Assembly: GCF_000337695.1 (NCBI RefSeq)
Contig: NZ_AOIA01000141.1
Location: forward strand, 1,557-49,558
Direction: 5' to 3'
Source: Natronococcus jeotgali DSM 18795
GTDB lineage: Archaea; Halobacteriota; Halobacteria; Halobacteriales; Natrialbaceae
Length of the DNA stretch: 48,002 nt
Shown: piece by piece, positions 40,444 through 48,002 of the stretch
Numbering within the stretch: position 1 is the first letter of the stretch
Layout: the number at the start of each line of letters is the position of its first letter
The notes under the pieces: generated by a model
Database searches by the model: none
The model's input: only the letters and a program-made list of their open reading frames with translations
What the model was told of the DNA's origin: nothing
Position numbers and translations under genes: made by a program

Positions 40444-41057
40444 GCGAGGACGCGAACCGAGACGGCGATCGAACGGCGGACGAAAGCGCCGAGTGGCCCG
40501 TCTCGCTCGAGGGGGTCACGGAGTCGGTCGTGACGACGCTCGGACCGAACGACCGGTGGAACGCCGCCGCGCTCGGGCTGTTCGCCGACGAGGACGACGG
40601 CTCGGTCACCGCCACGACGTGGGGCAACACCAGAACCCGACGGAACTTCCGCCGGCGGGGCGAGGGGTATATCCAGTTTACCGTCGATCCGGTCACCTTC
40701 GCCGACGCCGCGCTCTCGATCGTCGAGGTCGACGATCCCGTCCTCGAGTCGGCCGACGCCTGGGCGCGGGTCCGGGTCGAGCGCGTCGGCGCGGACACCG
40801 AGGGCGACACCCGCCGGGAGGAGTGGGCGCTTCGTCCCGTCGAGTCGCGGATCGTCGCCGAGCGGGTGCCGACGATCGACCGTGGCTTCGGCGCGGTGAT
40901 CGAGGCGACCGTCGCCGCCTCGCGGCTCGGAGTCCCGGCGTACGATCAGGGGGAGCTCCGGGACCGCCTCGAGTACTACGCCTCCGTCGTCGACCGCGCG
41001 GGGAGCCCGCGAGAGCGGGCGGCCCTCGAGCGCGTCCGGGAGCACGCCGACTGGTAG
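40440..41057 (+). CDS. DUF447-family (split-barrel) protein
   Basis: This 205-residue protein begins with an acidic tail. 'AEWPVSLEGVTESVVTTLGP' and 'WNAAALGLFADEDDGSVTAT', 'TWGNTRTRRNFRRRGEGYIQ', FTVDPVTFADAALS follow. This is the split-barrel, flavin-reductase-like pattern of DUF447, a family found mainly in archaea and methylotrophs. A flavin or pterin ligand is plausible. Its start overlaps the CitG-like stop, so the two are translationally coupled and probably functionally linked. Confidence 0.82.
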   Translation: MSEDANRDGDRTADESAEWPVSLEGVTESVVTTLGPNDRWNAAALGLFADEDDGSVTATTWGNTRTRRNFRRRGEGYIQFTVDPVTFADAALSIVEVDDPVLESADAWARVRVERVGADTEGDTRREEWALRPVESRIVAERVPTIDRGFGAVIEATVAASRLGVPAYDQGELRDRLEYYASVVDRAGSPRERAALERVREHADW

Positions 41058-41109
41058 GTCCCCGGCGAAGAACGAATGGCTTTAGGGCGCGCTCGGAAAA
41101 CCCATCGGT

Positions 41110-41301
41110 ATGGCAATCAAACCGGCCTACGTCAAGAAGACCGGGAACCTCCTGCTGGAGCGGTACCCGGAGGCGTTCACGACCGACTTCGAGCAGAACA
41201 AAGACAGCGTCACGAAGCTGACGAACGTCGAGTCCAAGGGCGTTCGCAACCGCATCGCCGGCTACGTCACGCGCAAGAAAAGCGGCGAAGCGGCGGCATA
41301 G
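41110..41301 (+). CDS. rps17e: 30S ribosomal protein S17e
   Basis: This 63-residue protein, 'MAIKPAYVKKTGNLLLERYP', 'EAFTTDFEQNKDSVTKLTNV', 'ESKGVRNRIAGYVTRKKSGE', matches archaeal S17e over its whole length. It is the small-subunit protein shared with eukaryotes. A TTTAGGG element about 26-33 bases upstream is the likely TATA region, consistent with a leaderless transcript. It is encoded away from the main ribosomal operons. Confidence 0.95.
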   Translation: MAIKPAYVKKTGNLLLERYPEAFTTDFEQNKDSVTKLTNVESKGVRNRIAGYVTRKKSGEAAA

Positions 41302-41385
41302 CTCGAGTTCTCGCCGGCAGACGACTCGGTCAAAAAGATCAGATAGCGACGCGACGGGTCCGTGTCAGCGGTCTCGAGAGTCCGT

Positions 41386-41646
41386 TCAGTGGCCGTCGTC
41401 GAAACCGGGCTCCATGTAGGCCGCGGCGACGAGCGCGACGAGACCGAAGAAGAGCCCGAACAGCAGCCCGACCGCCCCGGTGACGATCGAGAGCTCGCCG
41501 GCCAGGGGGATACTCATCTGCTGGAAGCCCATCACACCGAGGGCGATCCCGAGCAGGAACAGCAGCGCCGAGACCGCCGTCGCGCCGATGCTGAACCGGG
41601 TTCCGAACAGGTCGAGACCGTCCGTACCCGCGGTCGAGTTCGTCAC
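41386..41646 (-). CDS. Small integral membrane protein
   Basis: This 86-residue protein starts at GTG 41644-41646. Three hydrophobic segments follow ('SIGATAVSALLFLLGIALGV', 'PLAGELSIVTGAVGLLFGLF', 'FGLVALVAAAYMEPGFDDGH'). No family is recognised. The frame is open upstream, but the longer translation overlaps the Asd gene antisense and is not credible. It converges with the S17e gene. Confidence 0.6.
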   Translation of the reverse strand: MTNSTAGTDGLDLFGTRFSIGATAVSALLFLLGIALGVMGFQQMSIPLAGELSIVTGAVGLLFGLFFGLVALVAAAYMEPGFDDGH

Positions 41647-41884
41647 CGAGACCACCCCGTGCGAGGCGAACGGAGCTGGCTGCCCCCGGCGGCCGGGCCG
41701 CGAGCCGGATCGATACCTGAACCGCGTCGGTTCTGGTGGAAGCGCATCGATCGATACCATCCACTCCGGTTTCTTAATCCCTTCTATGCGATCGCCCCGA
41801 GGACCGCTCCGGCGATCGGCCCCGACCCTGCAGCAGTCGCGGGAATCCAAACCGTTTTGCGCACACGACTCCGAGGACGGGAAA

Positions 41885-42919
41885 ATGGCAGTACGAGTAG
41901 GCGTACTCGGCGCAACCGGAGCCGTCGGACAGCGACTGATCCAGCTTCTCGATCCCCACCCCGACTTCGAGATCGCCGCGCTAACCGCGAGCGACTCGAG
42001 CGCGGGCAAGACGTACAGACAGGCCGCGAAGTGGCGCGTTGAAGGTCCGATCCCCGAGGACGTCGCGGAGACGACCGTCACGGCGACCGACCCCGACGAG
42101 GTCCCCGACGACGTCGATCTGCTCTTTTCGTCGCTCCCCTCGAGCGTCGGCGCCGAGGTCGAACCCGCGTTCTGCGAGGCGGGGTACGTCATGTCCTCGA
42201 ACTCCTCGAACGCGCGGATGGACGACGACGTCCCCCTCGTGATCCCGGAGGTCAACGCCGACCACATCGACCTGTTGGAGGTCCAGCGCGACGAACGCGG
42301 CTGGGACGGTGCGATGGTCAAAAACCCCAACTGCTCGACGATCACCTTCGTTCCCACGCTGGCCGCGCTCGCGGAGTACGGCCTCGAGTCGGTCCACGTC
42401 GCCACCCTCCAGGCAGTCTCCGGAGCGGGCTACGACGGCGTCTCCTCGATGGAGATCATCGACAACGCCATCCCCTACATCGGCAGCGAGGAGGACAAAC
42501 TCGAGACCGAATCGCGCAAGCTACTCGGCGAGTTCGACGGCGCCGAACTCAGCCACAACGGCGTCGAGGTCGCCGCCTCCTGTAACCGGATCCCGACGAT
42601 CGACGGCCACCTCGAGAACGTCTGGGTCGAAACCGAAGAGGAACTCTCCCCCGAGGACGCGGCCGACGCAATGGCTTCGTATCCCTCCCTCGAACTGCGG
42701 TCCTCGCCCGACCAGCTCATCCACGTCTTCGAGGAACCCGACCGTCCCCAGCCCCGCCTCGATCGGTCGCTCGGCGACGGGATGGCCGTCGCCGCCGGCG
42801 GACTGCGCGAGTCGTCGTTCGGACTGCAGTACAACTGCCTGGCACACAACACGATCCGCGGCGCCGCGGGCGCGAGCGTTCTGAACGGCGAACTGCTGCT
42901 CGAGAACGGCTACCTCTAG
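41885..42919 (+). CDS. asd: Aspartate-semialdehyde dehydrogenase
   Basis: This 344-residue protein has the NADP-binding motif GATGAVG at 9-15 ('RVGVLGATGAVGQRLIQLL'), 'LLFSSLPSSVGAEVEPAFCE', the catalytic cysteine C150 in 'VKNPNCSTITFVP', and 'LQAVSGAGYDGVSS'. It reduces aspartyl phosphate to aspartate semialdehyde, a step common to lysine, threonine and methionine synthesis. Its length and motifs fit the archaeal/fungal-type Asd. It stands as a single gene, downstream of S17e. Confidence 0.95.
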   Translation: MAVRVGVLGATGAVGQRLIQLLDPHPDFEIAALTASDSSAGKTYRQAAKWRVEGPIPEDVAETTVTATDPDEVPDDVDLLFSSLPSSVGAEVEPAFCEAGYVMSSNSSNARMDDDVPLVIPEVNADHIDLLEVQRDERGWDGAMVKNPNCSTITFVPTLAALAEYGLESVHVATLQAVSGAGYDGVSSMEIIDNAIPYIGSEEDKLETESRKLLGEFDGAELSHNGVEVAASCNRIPTIDGHLENVWVETEEELSPEDAADAMASYPSLELRSSPDQLIHVFEEPDRPQPRLDRSLGDGMAVAAGGLRESSFGLQYNCLAHNTIRGAAGASVLNGELLLENGYL

Positions 42920-43007
42920 GGACGCGATCGCGTATTTTCCCTCGCCGAGATCGGACCGCGAGCGCCGCCTCTCACTCTCGGCTCCGGGTGTCCCGGACGG
43001 CCGGGTA

Positions 43008-43961
<954 letters not shown>

Positions 43962-44075
43962 ATCAGGTGCCTCGAGCGGTGGCGGCAAAAACGTTCAGTT
44001 CGCGGGGAGTACCGCCGCCGGCGGTCGATCCGAACTTCAGGCAGTTTAATACGGGCCGTCCAGTGCCAAGGAAGT

Positions 44076-45461
44076 ATGGAACGCGTTGATGTCGCGATCG
44101 TCGGCGGCGGGCCCGCCGGCGCCTGTGCGGCGGAACGGGCCGCCGCACACGGCGCCGAGACGGTCCTGTTCGAGCAGGGGGTCCCGCGGGAGGACCGCGA
44201 CGGGCTCGGTCCGGACTCGACCGACGCGGCCGGCATGCTCGATTACTGGATCGATATCATGGACTTCGACTACCGGGAGATTCCCGACGACGTCATCCTC
44301 CGGGAGCTCGACGCCACCGAGTTCGTCAGCCCGTCGAGCCGCCTCGAACTCGCGACCACCGGGATCGACACCGACTACCCGCGGTTCGGCTACACCTTCA
44401 ACCGCGCCCGGATGGACGACTGGCTCCACGAGCGCGCGAGCGACGCCGGCGCCGACCTGCGGGTCGGAACCGGGGTCAAATCCCTCGAGACCAACCTGCG
44501 GGCCTCGAGTCCGAAGGGGCCGACCCACACGCTGACGCTCTCGGACGGCGACCGACTCGAGGCCCAGTACGTCGTCCTCGCGGACGGACCGCAGCGCCGG
44601 ATCACCCTCGAGGCGCTGGATCAGTTCACCCCGCCCGGACGGAGCGTTTCGGATCACCTCTCGCCGCCCGAAGCGAACCACATCGCTTACCAGGAGTACC
44701 GGGAGTTTCCGCCCGAGCTGTTCGAAGAGAACCGCCTCAAGTTCTGGTGGGGATATATGCCCGGCGAGACCGCCTACCCGTGGGTGTTCCCCAACGACGG
44801 CACCGTCGCCCGCGTCGGCCTGACGATGCCGATCGGGATGGACCTCGAGGACGTCTCCAACCCCGGCGCCTACGCGCTCTTGGAGCCGACCGACGACCAA
44901 CTCCCCTCCGGCGCCGAGTACGTCCGCCGACTGCTCGAACTGGAGTACGGCGACGAGTACGACGTCGAGACCGACATCCCGATCGTCGAGGACCGCGGCA
45001 AGTCGAAGGGAACCGAGACGTACCCGATCTCCTCGACGCGACCGATCGACTCCCCGGTCGGCGCGAACATCGCCGTCGCCGGCGGCGCGATGGGGACGAC
45101 CTCGGCGTTCCACGAGGGGGGATACCACGTCGCCGTTCGCACGGGCAAGATCGCCGGCCGCCTCGCCGCGACGGACTCCCTCGAGAACTACAACGAAATC
45201 TGGAAGCGCGCGATCGGCGACGAGGTCGTCCGGAACGTCGCCTTCGCCGACATCGTCGCGGAGTACGAGCCCGACGACTGGGACCGCGCGTTCGAGACCG
45301 TCGCGGACATGCAGGGCGCCGAGAAGGGCAACGCGATCCTCGAGCGGACCTACGCCGCGGGGATCGGCGCGACGAAGCTGCTTGCAGCCTACAAGAGACG
45401 CAAGTTCTCCTACCGCGACGGGCGCTACGTCCAGCTGACCGAGGACGAGTACTTCTACTGA
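44076..45461 (+). CDS. Geranylgeranyl reductase family FAD oxidoreductase
   Basis: This 461-residue protein starts at ATG 44076, with TTTAATA at about 44045-44051 upstream. It has the FAD motif 'VDVAIVGGGPAGACAAERAA' (GGGPAG at 10-15), a substrate region 'FKFWWGYMPGETAYPWVFPN'-like (LKFWWGYMPGETAYPWVF), and 'ANIAVAGGAMGTTSAFHEGG'. The family reduces double bonds of geranylgeranyl chains, in archaea those of membrane lipids, giving saturated archaeol. Haloarchaea have several paralogues. This one may act on lipids, menaquinone or carotenoid precursors. Confidence 0.9.
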   Translation: MERVDVAIVGGGPAGACAAERAAAHGAETVLFEQGVPREDRDGLGPDSTDAAGMLDYWIDIMDFDYREIPDDVILRELDATEFVSPSSRLELATTGIDTDYPRFGYTFNRARMDDWLHERASDAGADLRVGTGVKSLETNLRASSPKGPTHTLTLSDGDRLEAQYVVLADGPQRRITLEALDQFTPPGRSVSDHLSPPEANHIAYQEYREFPPELFEENRLKFWWGYMPGETAYPWVFPNDGTVARVGLTMPIGMDLEDVSNPGAYALLEPTDDQLPSGAEYVRRLLELEYGDEYDVETDIPIVEDRGKSKGTETYPISSTRPIDSPVGANIAVAGGAMGTTSAFHEGGYHVAVRTGKIAGRLAATDSLENYNEIWKRAIGDEVVRNVAFADIVAEYEPDDWDRAFETVADMQGAEKGNAILERTYAAGIGATKLLAAYKRRKFSYRDGRYVQLTEDEYFY

Positions 45462-45778
45462 GCGACGGCCCCGTCGAGTCGGCGTCGCCGCCGCGTCGAC
45501 GGCTCACCGCGTTCCGGAACCGCCCGGCTTCCCAGCGTCGAGACGACGGTAACGAGGGGGCGATTCGCCTCCGACACCGCTTCTCGTGGCTCCCTCAGCG
45601 CGAGCGAACGATCCTCCCGGAGCGGAGCCACCGTCAACAGGATCGCTCGCAGCGAGGGGGCGTGATCGTAGCGGACCACGCTCGCCCGGTCGTGGGACGC
45701 GATCCCCTGGGGCCGCCACCCGACGTCTCGCTCGACGACCGTCACTCGAGACCCCGGAACCACCTGATAGGGAGCCAT
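45455..45778 (-). CDS. Hypothetical protein
   Basis: A 107-residue frame starts at ATG 45776-45778. Residues 3-52 ('VVPGSRVTVVERDVGWRPQG', 'IASHDRASVVRYDHAPSLRA', ILLTVAP) look like a small folded domain with several beta strands. The rest is basic and low-complexity, unusual for a haloarchaeal protein. The end overlaps the geranylgeranyl reductase stop by a few bases. It may be a real small gene with a frameshift near residue 60. No family is known. Confidence 0.4.
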   Translation of the reverse strand: MAPYQVVPGSRVTVVERDVGWRPQGIASHDRASVVRYDHAPSLRAILLTVAPLREDRSLALREPREAVSEANRPLVTVVSTLGSRAVPERGEPSTRRRRRLDGAVAQ

Positions 45779-46054
45779 CATCCCCTCCTCGAGTTTCGCC
45801 CGTTCGGAACCGTCCTCTCGAGGCGTTCCCGCGGTCGACCCCGAGCCGCCGACGAGCAGGCTCGTCGAGAGCGCGGCGTACTTGCGAAGGTCCGCCGCGA
45901 CATCGATCGAGCGTTGGCTGGATGCATCGAACTCACGTCCGCGGTAGCATCACCGAGGGGTTCGTAGTCGTTCGCCGTGGCGATACGGGCCCGAACCGTT
46001 CGGATATCCGTTCAGGGGCCGGTTTTATTCCGTTCGCTGTGGCCCGATAAGCCG

Positions 46055-46873
46055 ATGTTCTTCCACGAACCGGAACTCCAGTACGAGGTTACCGTCGAAG
46101 AGCCGGATCCCCACTTCGCGAAACTGCTTCAGCAAGCCATCGGCGGGCAGGAGGGCGAGATGCGCGTCGCGATGCAGTACATGTTCCAGGCCTGGGCCCT
46201 CCCCGAGGAGTACGAAGGGTATCGGAAGCTGTTGATGGAGACCGCGACCGAAGAGCTCGGCCACATCGAGATGCTCGCGACGGCCGTTACGAAGAACCTC
46301 CGGGGCTCGTCCAAGCAGATGAGCGAGGACGCCGAGAACGTCGCGTCGACGGCCGCGGCGATGACCGGACAGAACCCGCGACAGTTCCTCTCCGCCGGCC
46401 AGTCGGCGATGCCCGTCGACAGCAACGGCGTCCCGTTCACGGGAGGGTACGTCGTCGCATCGGGGAACCTCGCCGGCGACCTCTACGCGAACGTCATGGC
46501 CGAGGGCACCGGACGCACCCTCGCGACCCGCCTCTGGGAGTACACCGACGACCCCGGCATGAAGGATATGCTCTCGTACCTTATCGCGCGCGATACGATG
46601 CACCAGAACCAGTGGCTCGCGGCCCTCGACTCGCTCGAGGACCCGCTTCCCGTTCCGGCGAGTTTCCCGCAGGAGGAGGAAAATCAGGACGTCAACTACG
46701 CGTTCATGTCGACCAGACGGGGGCAGCAACCGGACCCCGAAGCGCCCTGGACCCAGGGAACCGCTCCGGACGGCACGGGCGAGTTCTCCTACCTCGCCGA
46801 ACAGCCCGGCGACGGCGACGGCGTCCCCCCGGCGCCGGACCCGAGCACGTACAGCGTTCCCGAAGACGAGTAG
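46055..46873 (+). CDS. Manganese catalase family protein
   Basis: This 272-residue protein starts at ATG 46055, with TTTTATT about 27-33 bases upstream. It is a ferritin-like four-helix bundle with dinuclear-metal ligand positions E33 or E35 (GGQEGEMRVAMQ), E66/E67 and H70 ('ETATEELGHIEMLATAV'), E150 ('YANVMAEGTGRTLATRLWE') and H183 ('LIARDTMHQNQWLAALD'). These match the E-E-H-E-H set of Mn catalases. It disproportionates hydrogen peroxide in the cytosol. The acidic, proline-rich C-terminus ('GDGDGVPPAPDPSTYSVPED') is typical for the family in halophiles. Confidence 0.93.
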   Translation: MFFHEPELQYEVTVEEPDPHFAKLLQQAIGGQEGEMRVAMQYMFQAWALPEEYEGYRKLLMETATEELGHIEMLATAVTKNLRGSSKQMSEDAENVASTAAAMTGQNPRQFLSAGQSAMPVDSNGVPFTGGYVVASGNLAGDLYANVMAEGTGRTLATRLWEYTDDPGMKDMLSYLIARDTMHQNQWLAALDSLEDPLPVPASFPQEEENQDVNYAFMSTRRGQQPDPEAPWTQGTAPDGTGEFSYLAEQPGDGDGVPPAPDPSTYSVPEDE

Positions 46874-47391
46874 CGTCCGCGCTCCGCCCTCGACCGATCG
46901 CAGATGCGGTTGCGCCCGGGCGAATAACCCCTGCTCCGGCGACTCGAGCGAGCGTTCGGACCGCCCGCGAACAAGACTTAAAGGACCCACCGCCCTACTA
47001 CCGATGCGTGCCTTTAGTCCCCGTCCGAGCGAACCCGTTCCGGGTGCGATGACAGCACGGCGAACCCGGGCACGCGACAGCCGAATTCGATCGTGACGGA
47101 CGCCGTCACGTCCGGGGACGAACGTCCCCCGCCCGGCACGAGGGTTAGCCAGCCGACGCGGCACGCCGCCACGGAATGAGGCTGGACGTTAGTGTTCCGG
47201 GCGACACTTCCGCCTTCTCGAGCGACGCGACCCGAGCGGTACTCCCCGTACGGACCGCTGCGCGCCGGCTTCGGCACGATCGCAACCGTCCCGCGATTAC
47301 ACCGGTACCTCGATACAGCAGCCCCCACCAGTCAGCCCGAGGATCGAACTCGATACCGTATCGGCGCGTCCGAGCGCCTCTCGGCGTTCCG
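46874..47391. other. Gene-free stretch
   Basis: I see no credible protein gene. CTTAAAGG at 46977-46984 looks like a TATA box for an ATG at 47004, but the frame ends after 30 codons of basic, arginine-rich sequence, so a decayed gene is possible. Confidence 0.4.
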
Positions 47392-47796
47392 TCAGTCGTT
47401 CGAGCTCGCGAGCCGGGCCGCCGACGGCTCGGCGTATCGAACCGACTCGAGCGGGCCCTCGTCCCGTCTCAATCCCTCGTCGAGCGCACGAGCGCGTTCG
47501 ATCTCGTCGCGTCTCGCATCGAACGCTTCCGTCCGCGTGACGCTTCCGCTCCGGGGATCGAACTCGAGAAGCCCGTCCTCCTCGAGTCGGGGAAGAAGAT
47601 CGTGTATAAGCGACGTTCGTACTCGACGCTGCTCTCGCTCGGGTGTAACGTCGTGCTCCTCGGCGGTCAGCCGTCGACTCAGCGTTTCGACGGACATCTC
47701 GCGGTTTTCCAAGAGGTAGTACGTAATCTCCCGACAGCAGGGACGGGATAGGAAATTAAAGATTGAGGCCGCGTCGGATTGCGTCGACTCTGGCAT
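47392..47796 (-). CDS. DUF7344-type winged-helix regulator
   Basis: This 134-residue protein starts at ATG 47794-47796. It was chosen because the minus-strand TATA (TAATATATT at about 47836-47845) predicts transcription near 47814, after the alternative TTG at 47838. It shows 'SIFNFLSRPCCREITYYLLE' (helix 1), 'MSVETLSRRLTAEEHDVTPE' (helix 2), 'RVRTSLIHDLLPRLEEDGLL' (recognition helix) and a wing with EFDPRSGSV. This is the layout of haloarchaeal DUF7344 winged helices, probable DNA-binding regulators. The product of 7586-7894 is of the same type. Confidence 0.8.
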   Translation of the reverse strand: MPESTQSDAASIFNFLSRPCCREITYYLLENREMSVETLSRRLTAEEHDVTPEREQRRVRTSLIHDLLPRLEEDGLLEFDPRSGSVTRTEAFDARRDEIERARALDEGLRRDEGPLESVRYAEPSAARLASSND

Positions 47797-47924
47797 ATGT
47801 GACACGTCGCTCTCGTGCTCGCATAAGATGCACTCCAAATATATTAGCGGTTATCGAAATTTGGTTCAGATTTTGATAGTATTGTGCACTACGGTTCCGG
47901 AACGGACTTGCAGTAAATACGGAA

Positions 47925-47952
47925 AGCCCACACAGCGGGCGCTGTGCGGGCT
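47925..47952. repeat. Inverted repeat before the right-edge reading frame
   Basis: AGCCC and CACAGC (47925-47936) pair with GCTGTG and GGGCT (47941-47952) around a GGGC loop, with one A-C mismatch. It lies 10 bases before a possible start codon. It could be an operator, a 5' leader hairpin or a terminator of upstream transcription. Confidence 0.4.
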
Positions 47953-47962
47953 GAAACTGAGT

Positions 47963-48002
47963 ATGAGTGGTGGCGGCGAATCGGTGTTTCCAGAGGGTCT
48001 CC
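47963..48002 (+). CDS. Possible start of a gene cut by the window edge
   Basis: ATG 47963 opens a frame MSGGGESVFPEGL that runs off the end. TAAATA near 47914-47919 could be its TATA box with a short leader. Thirteen residues are too few to name a family. Confidence 0.25.
   Translation, partial: MSGGGESVFPEGL

Noticed and set aside
47004-47096. 30-codon frame behind a TATA-like CTTAAAGG
   Set aside because: Arginine/proline-rich, no homologue recognised and too short to support alone. It may be a decayed gene start.

Overview
The window looks like a chromosome segment of a haloarchaeon (class Halobacteria, possibly a Natrialba/Natrinema/Haloterrigena-type relative). This rests on GC-rich coding with very frequent CTCGAG codon pairs, acidic proteins, TATA boxes about 27 bases upstream of leaderless start codons, an archaeal S17e, RadB, HalOD1 and bat-type HTH proteins, and geranylgeranyl-reductase lipid chemistry.

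Bases 1 to about 20,000 are an accessory island. A membrane-protein gene (probably MscS-like) is cut by the left edge. Bases 300-9,500 are a gene graveyard: two PadR regulators about 80% identical, an AbrB-like/serine-recombinase pair broken by an amber codon, a second recombinase remnant, a bat-type HTH regulator, a HalOD1 pair, a polysaccharide-lyase-like protein whose membrane part is frameshifted and whose 3' end recurs 3 kb away, an HD-domain protein, and several decayed small genes. A TATA box followed by a strong helix at 6214-6314 suggests a free-standing small RNA.

Bases 9,531-11,414 hold an AT-rich two-gene cassette (a SAP-like-motif protein and a membrane protein) that I cannot assign to a known family. 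Bases 11,719-19,247 look like an integrated plasmid or virus-like element: a Cdc6/Orc1-type AAA+ protein, a tyrosine integrase, and two matching modules. Each module has a leftward winged-helix repressor, a palindromic operator, a TATA box, a leader that folds as a three-way junction from its first transcribed bases, and then a tightly overlapping operon of small cysteine-rich or acidic proteins. The two leaders share architecture and a loop motif and may be one undescribed RNA family. No capsid, portal or terminase genes are visible. A remnant of one element gene lies beyond the integrase, so related elements probably inserted here more than once.

From about 20,600 to the right edge the sequence is core chromosome. 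It carries a lipoprotein, UppP, an AI-2E/PerM family protein, a 1039-residue PAS/GAF/HTH sensor-regulator, gamma-glutamyltransferase, an orphan DNA methyltransferase, several transporters and membrane proteins, a CAP-domain protein, a short lycopene-cyclase-domain protein, a CBS protein with a ribosome-hibernation-like tail, radB divergent from an RNase-H-fold gene, a PQQ-type propeller, a CitG-like/DUF447/S17e stretch, aspartate-semialdehyde dehydrogenase, a D-2-hydroxyacid dehydrogenase, a geranylgeranyl reductase, a manganese catalase and a winged-helix regulator. I saw no rRNA, tRNA or CRISPR array.
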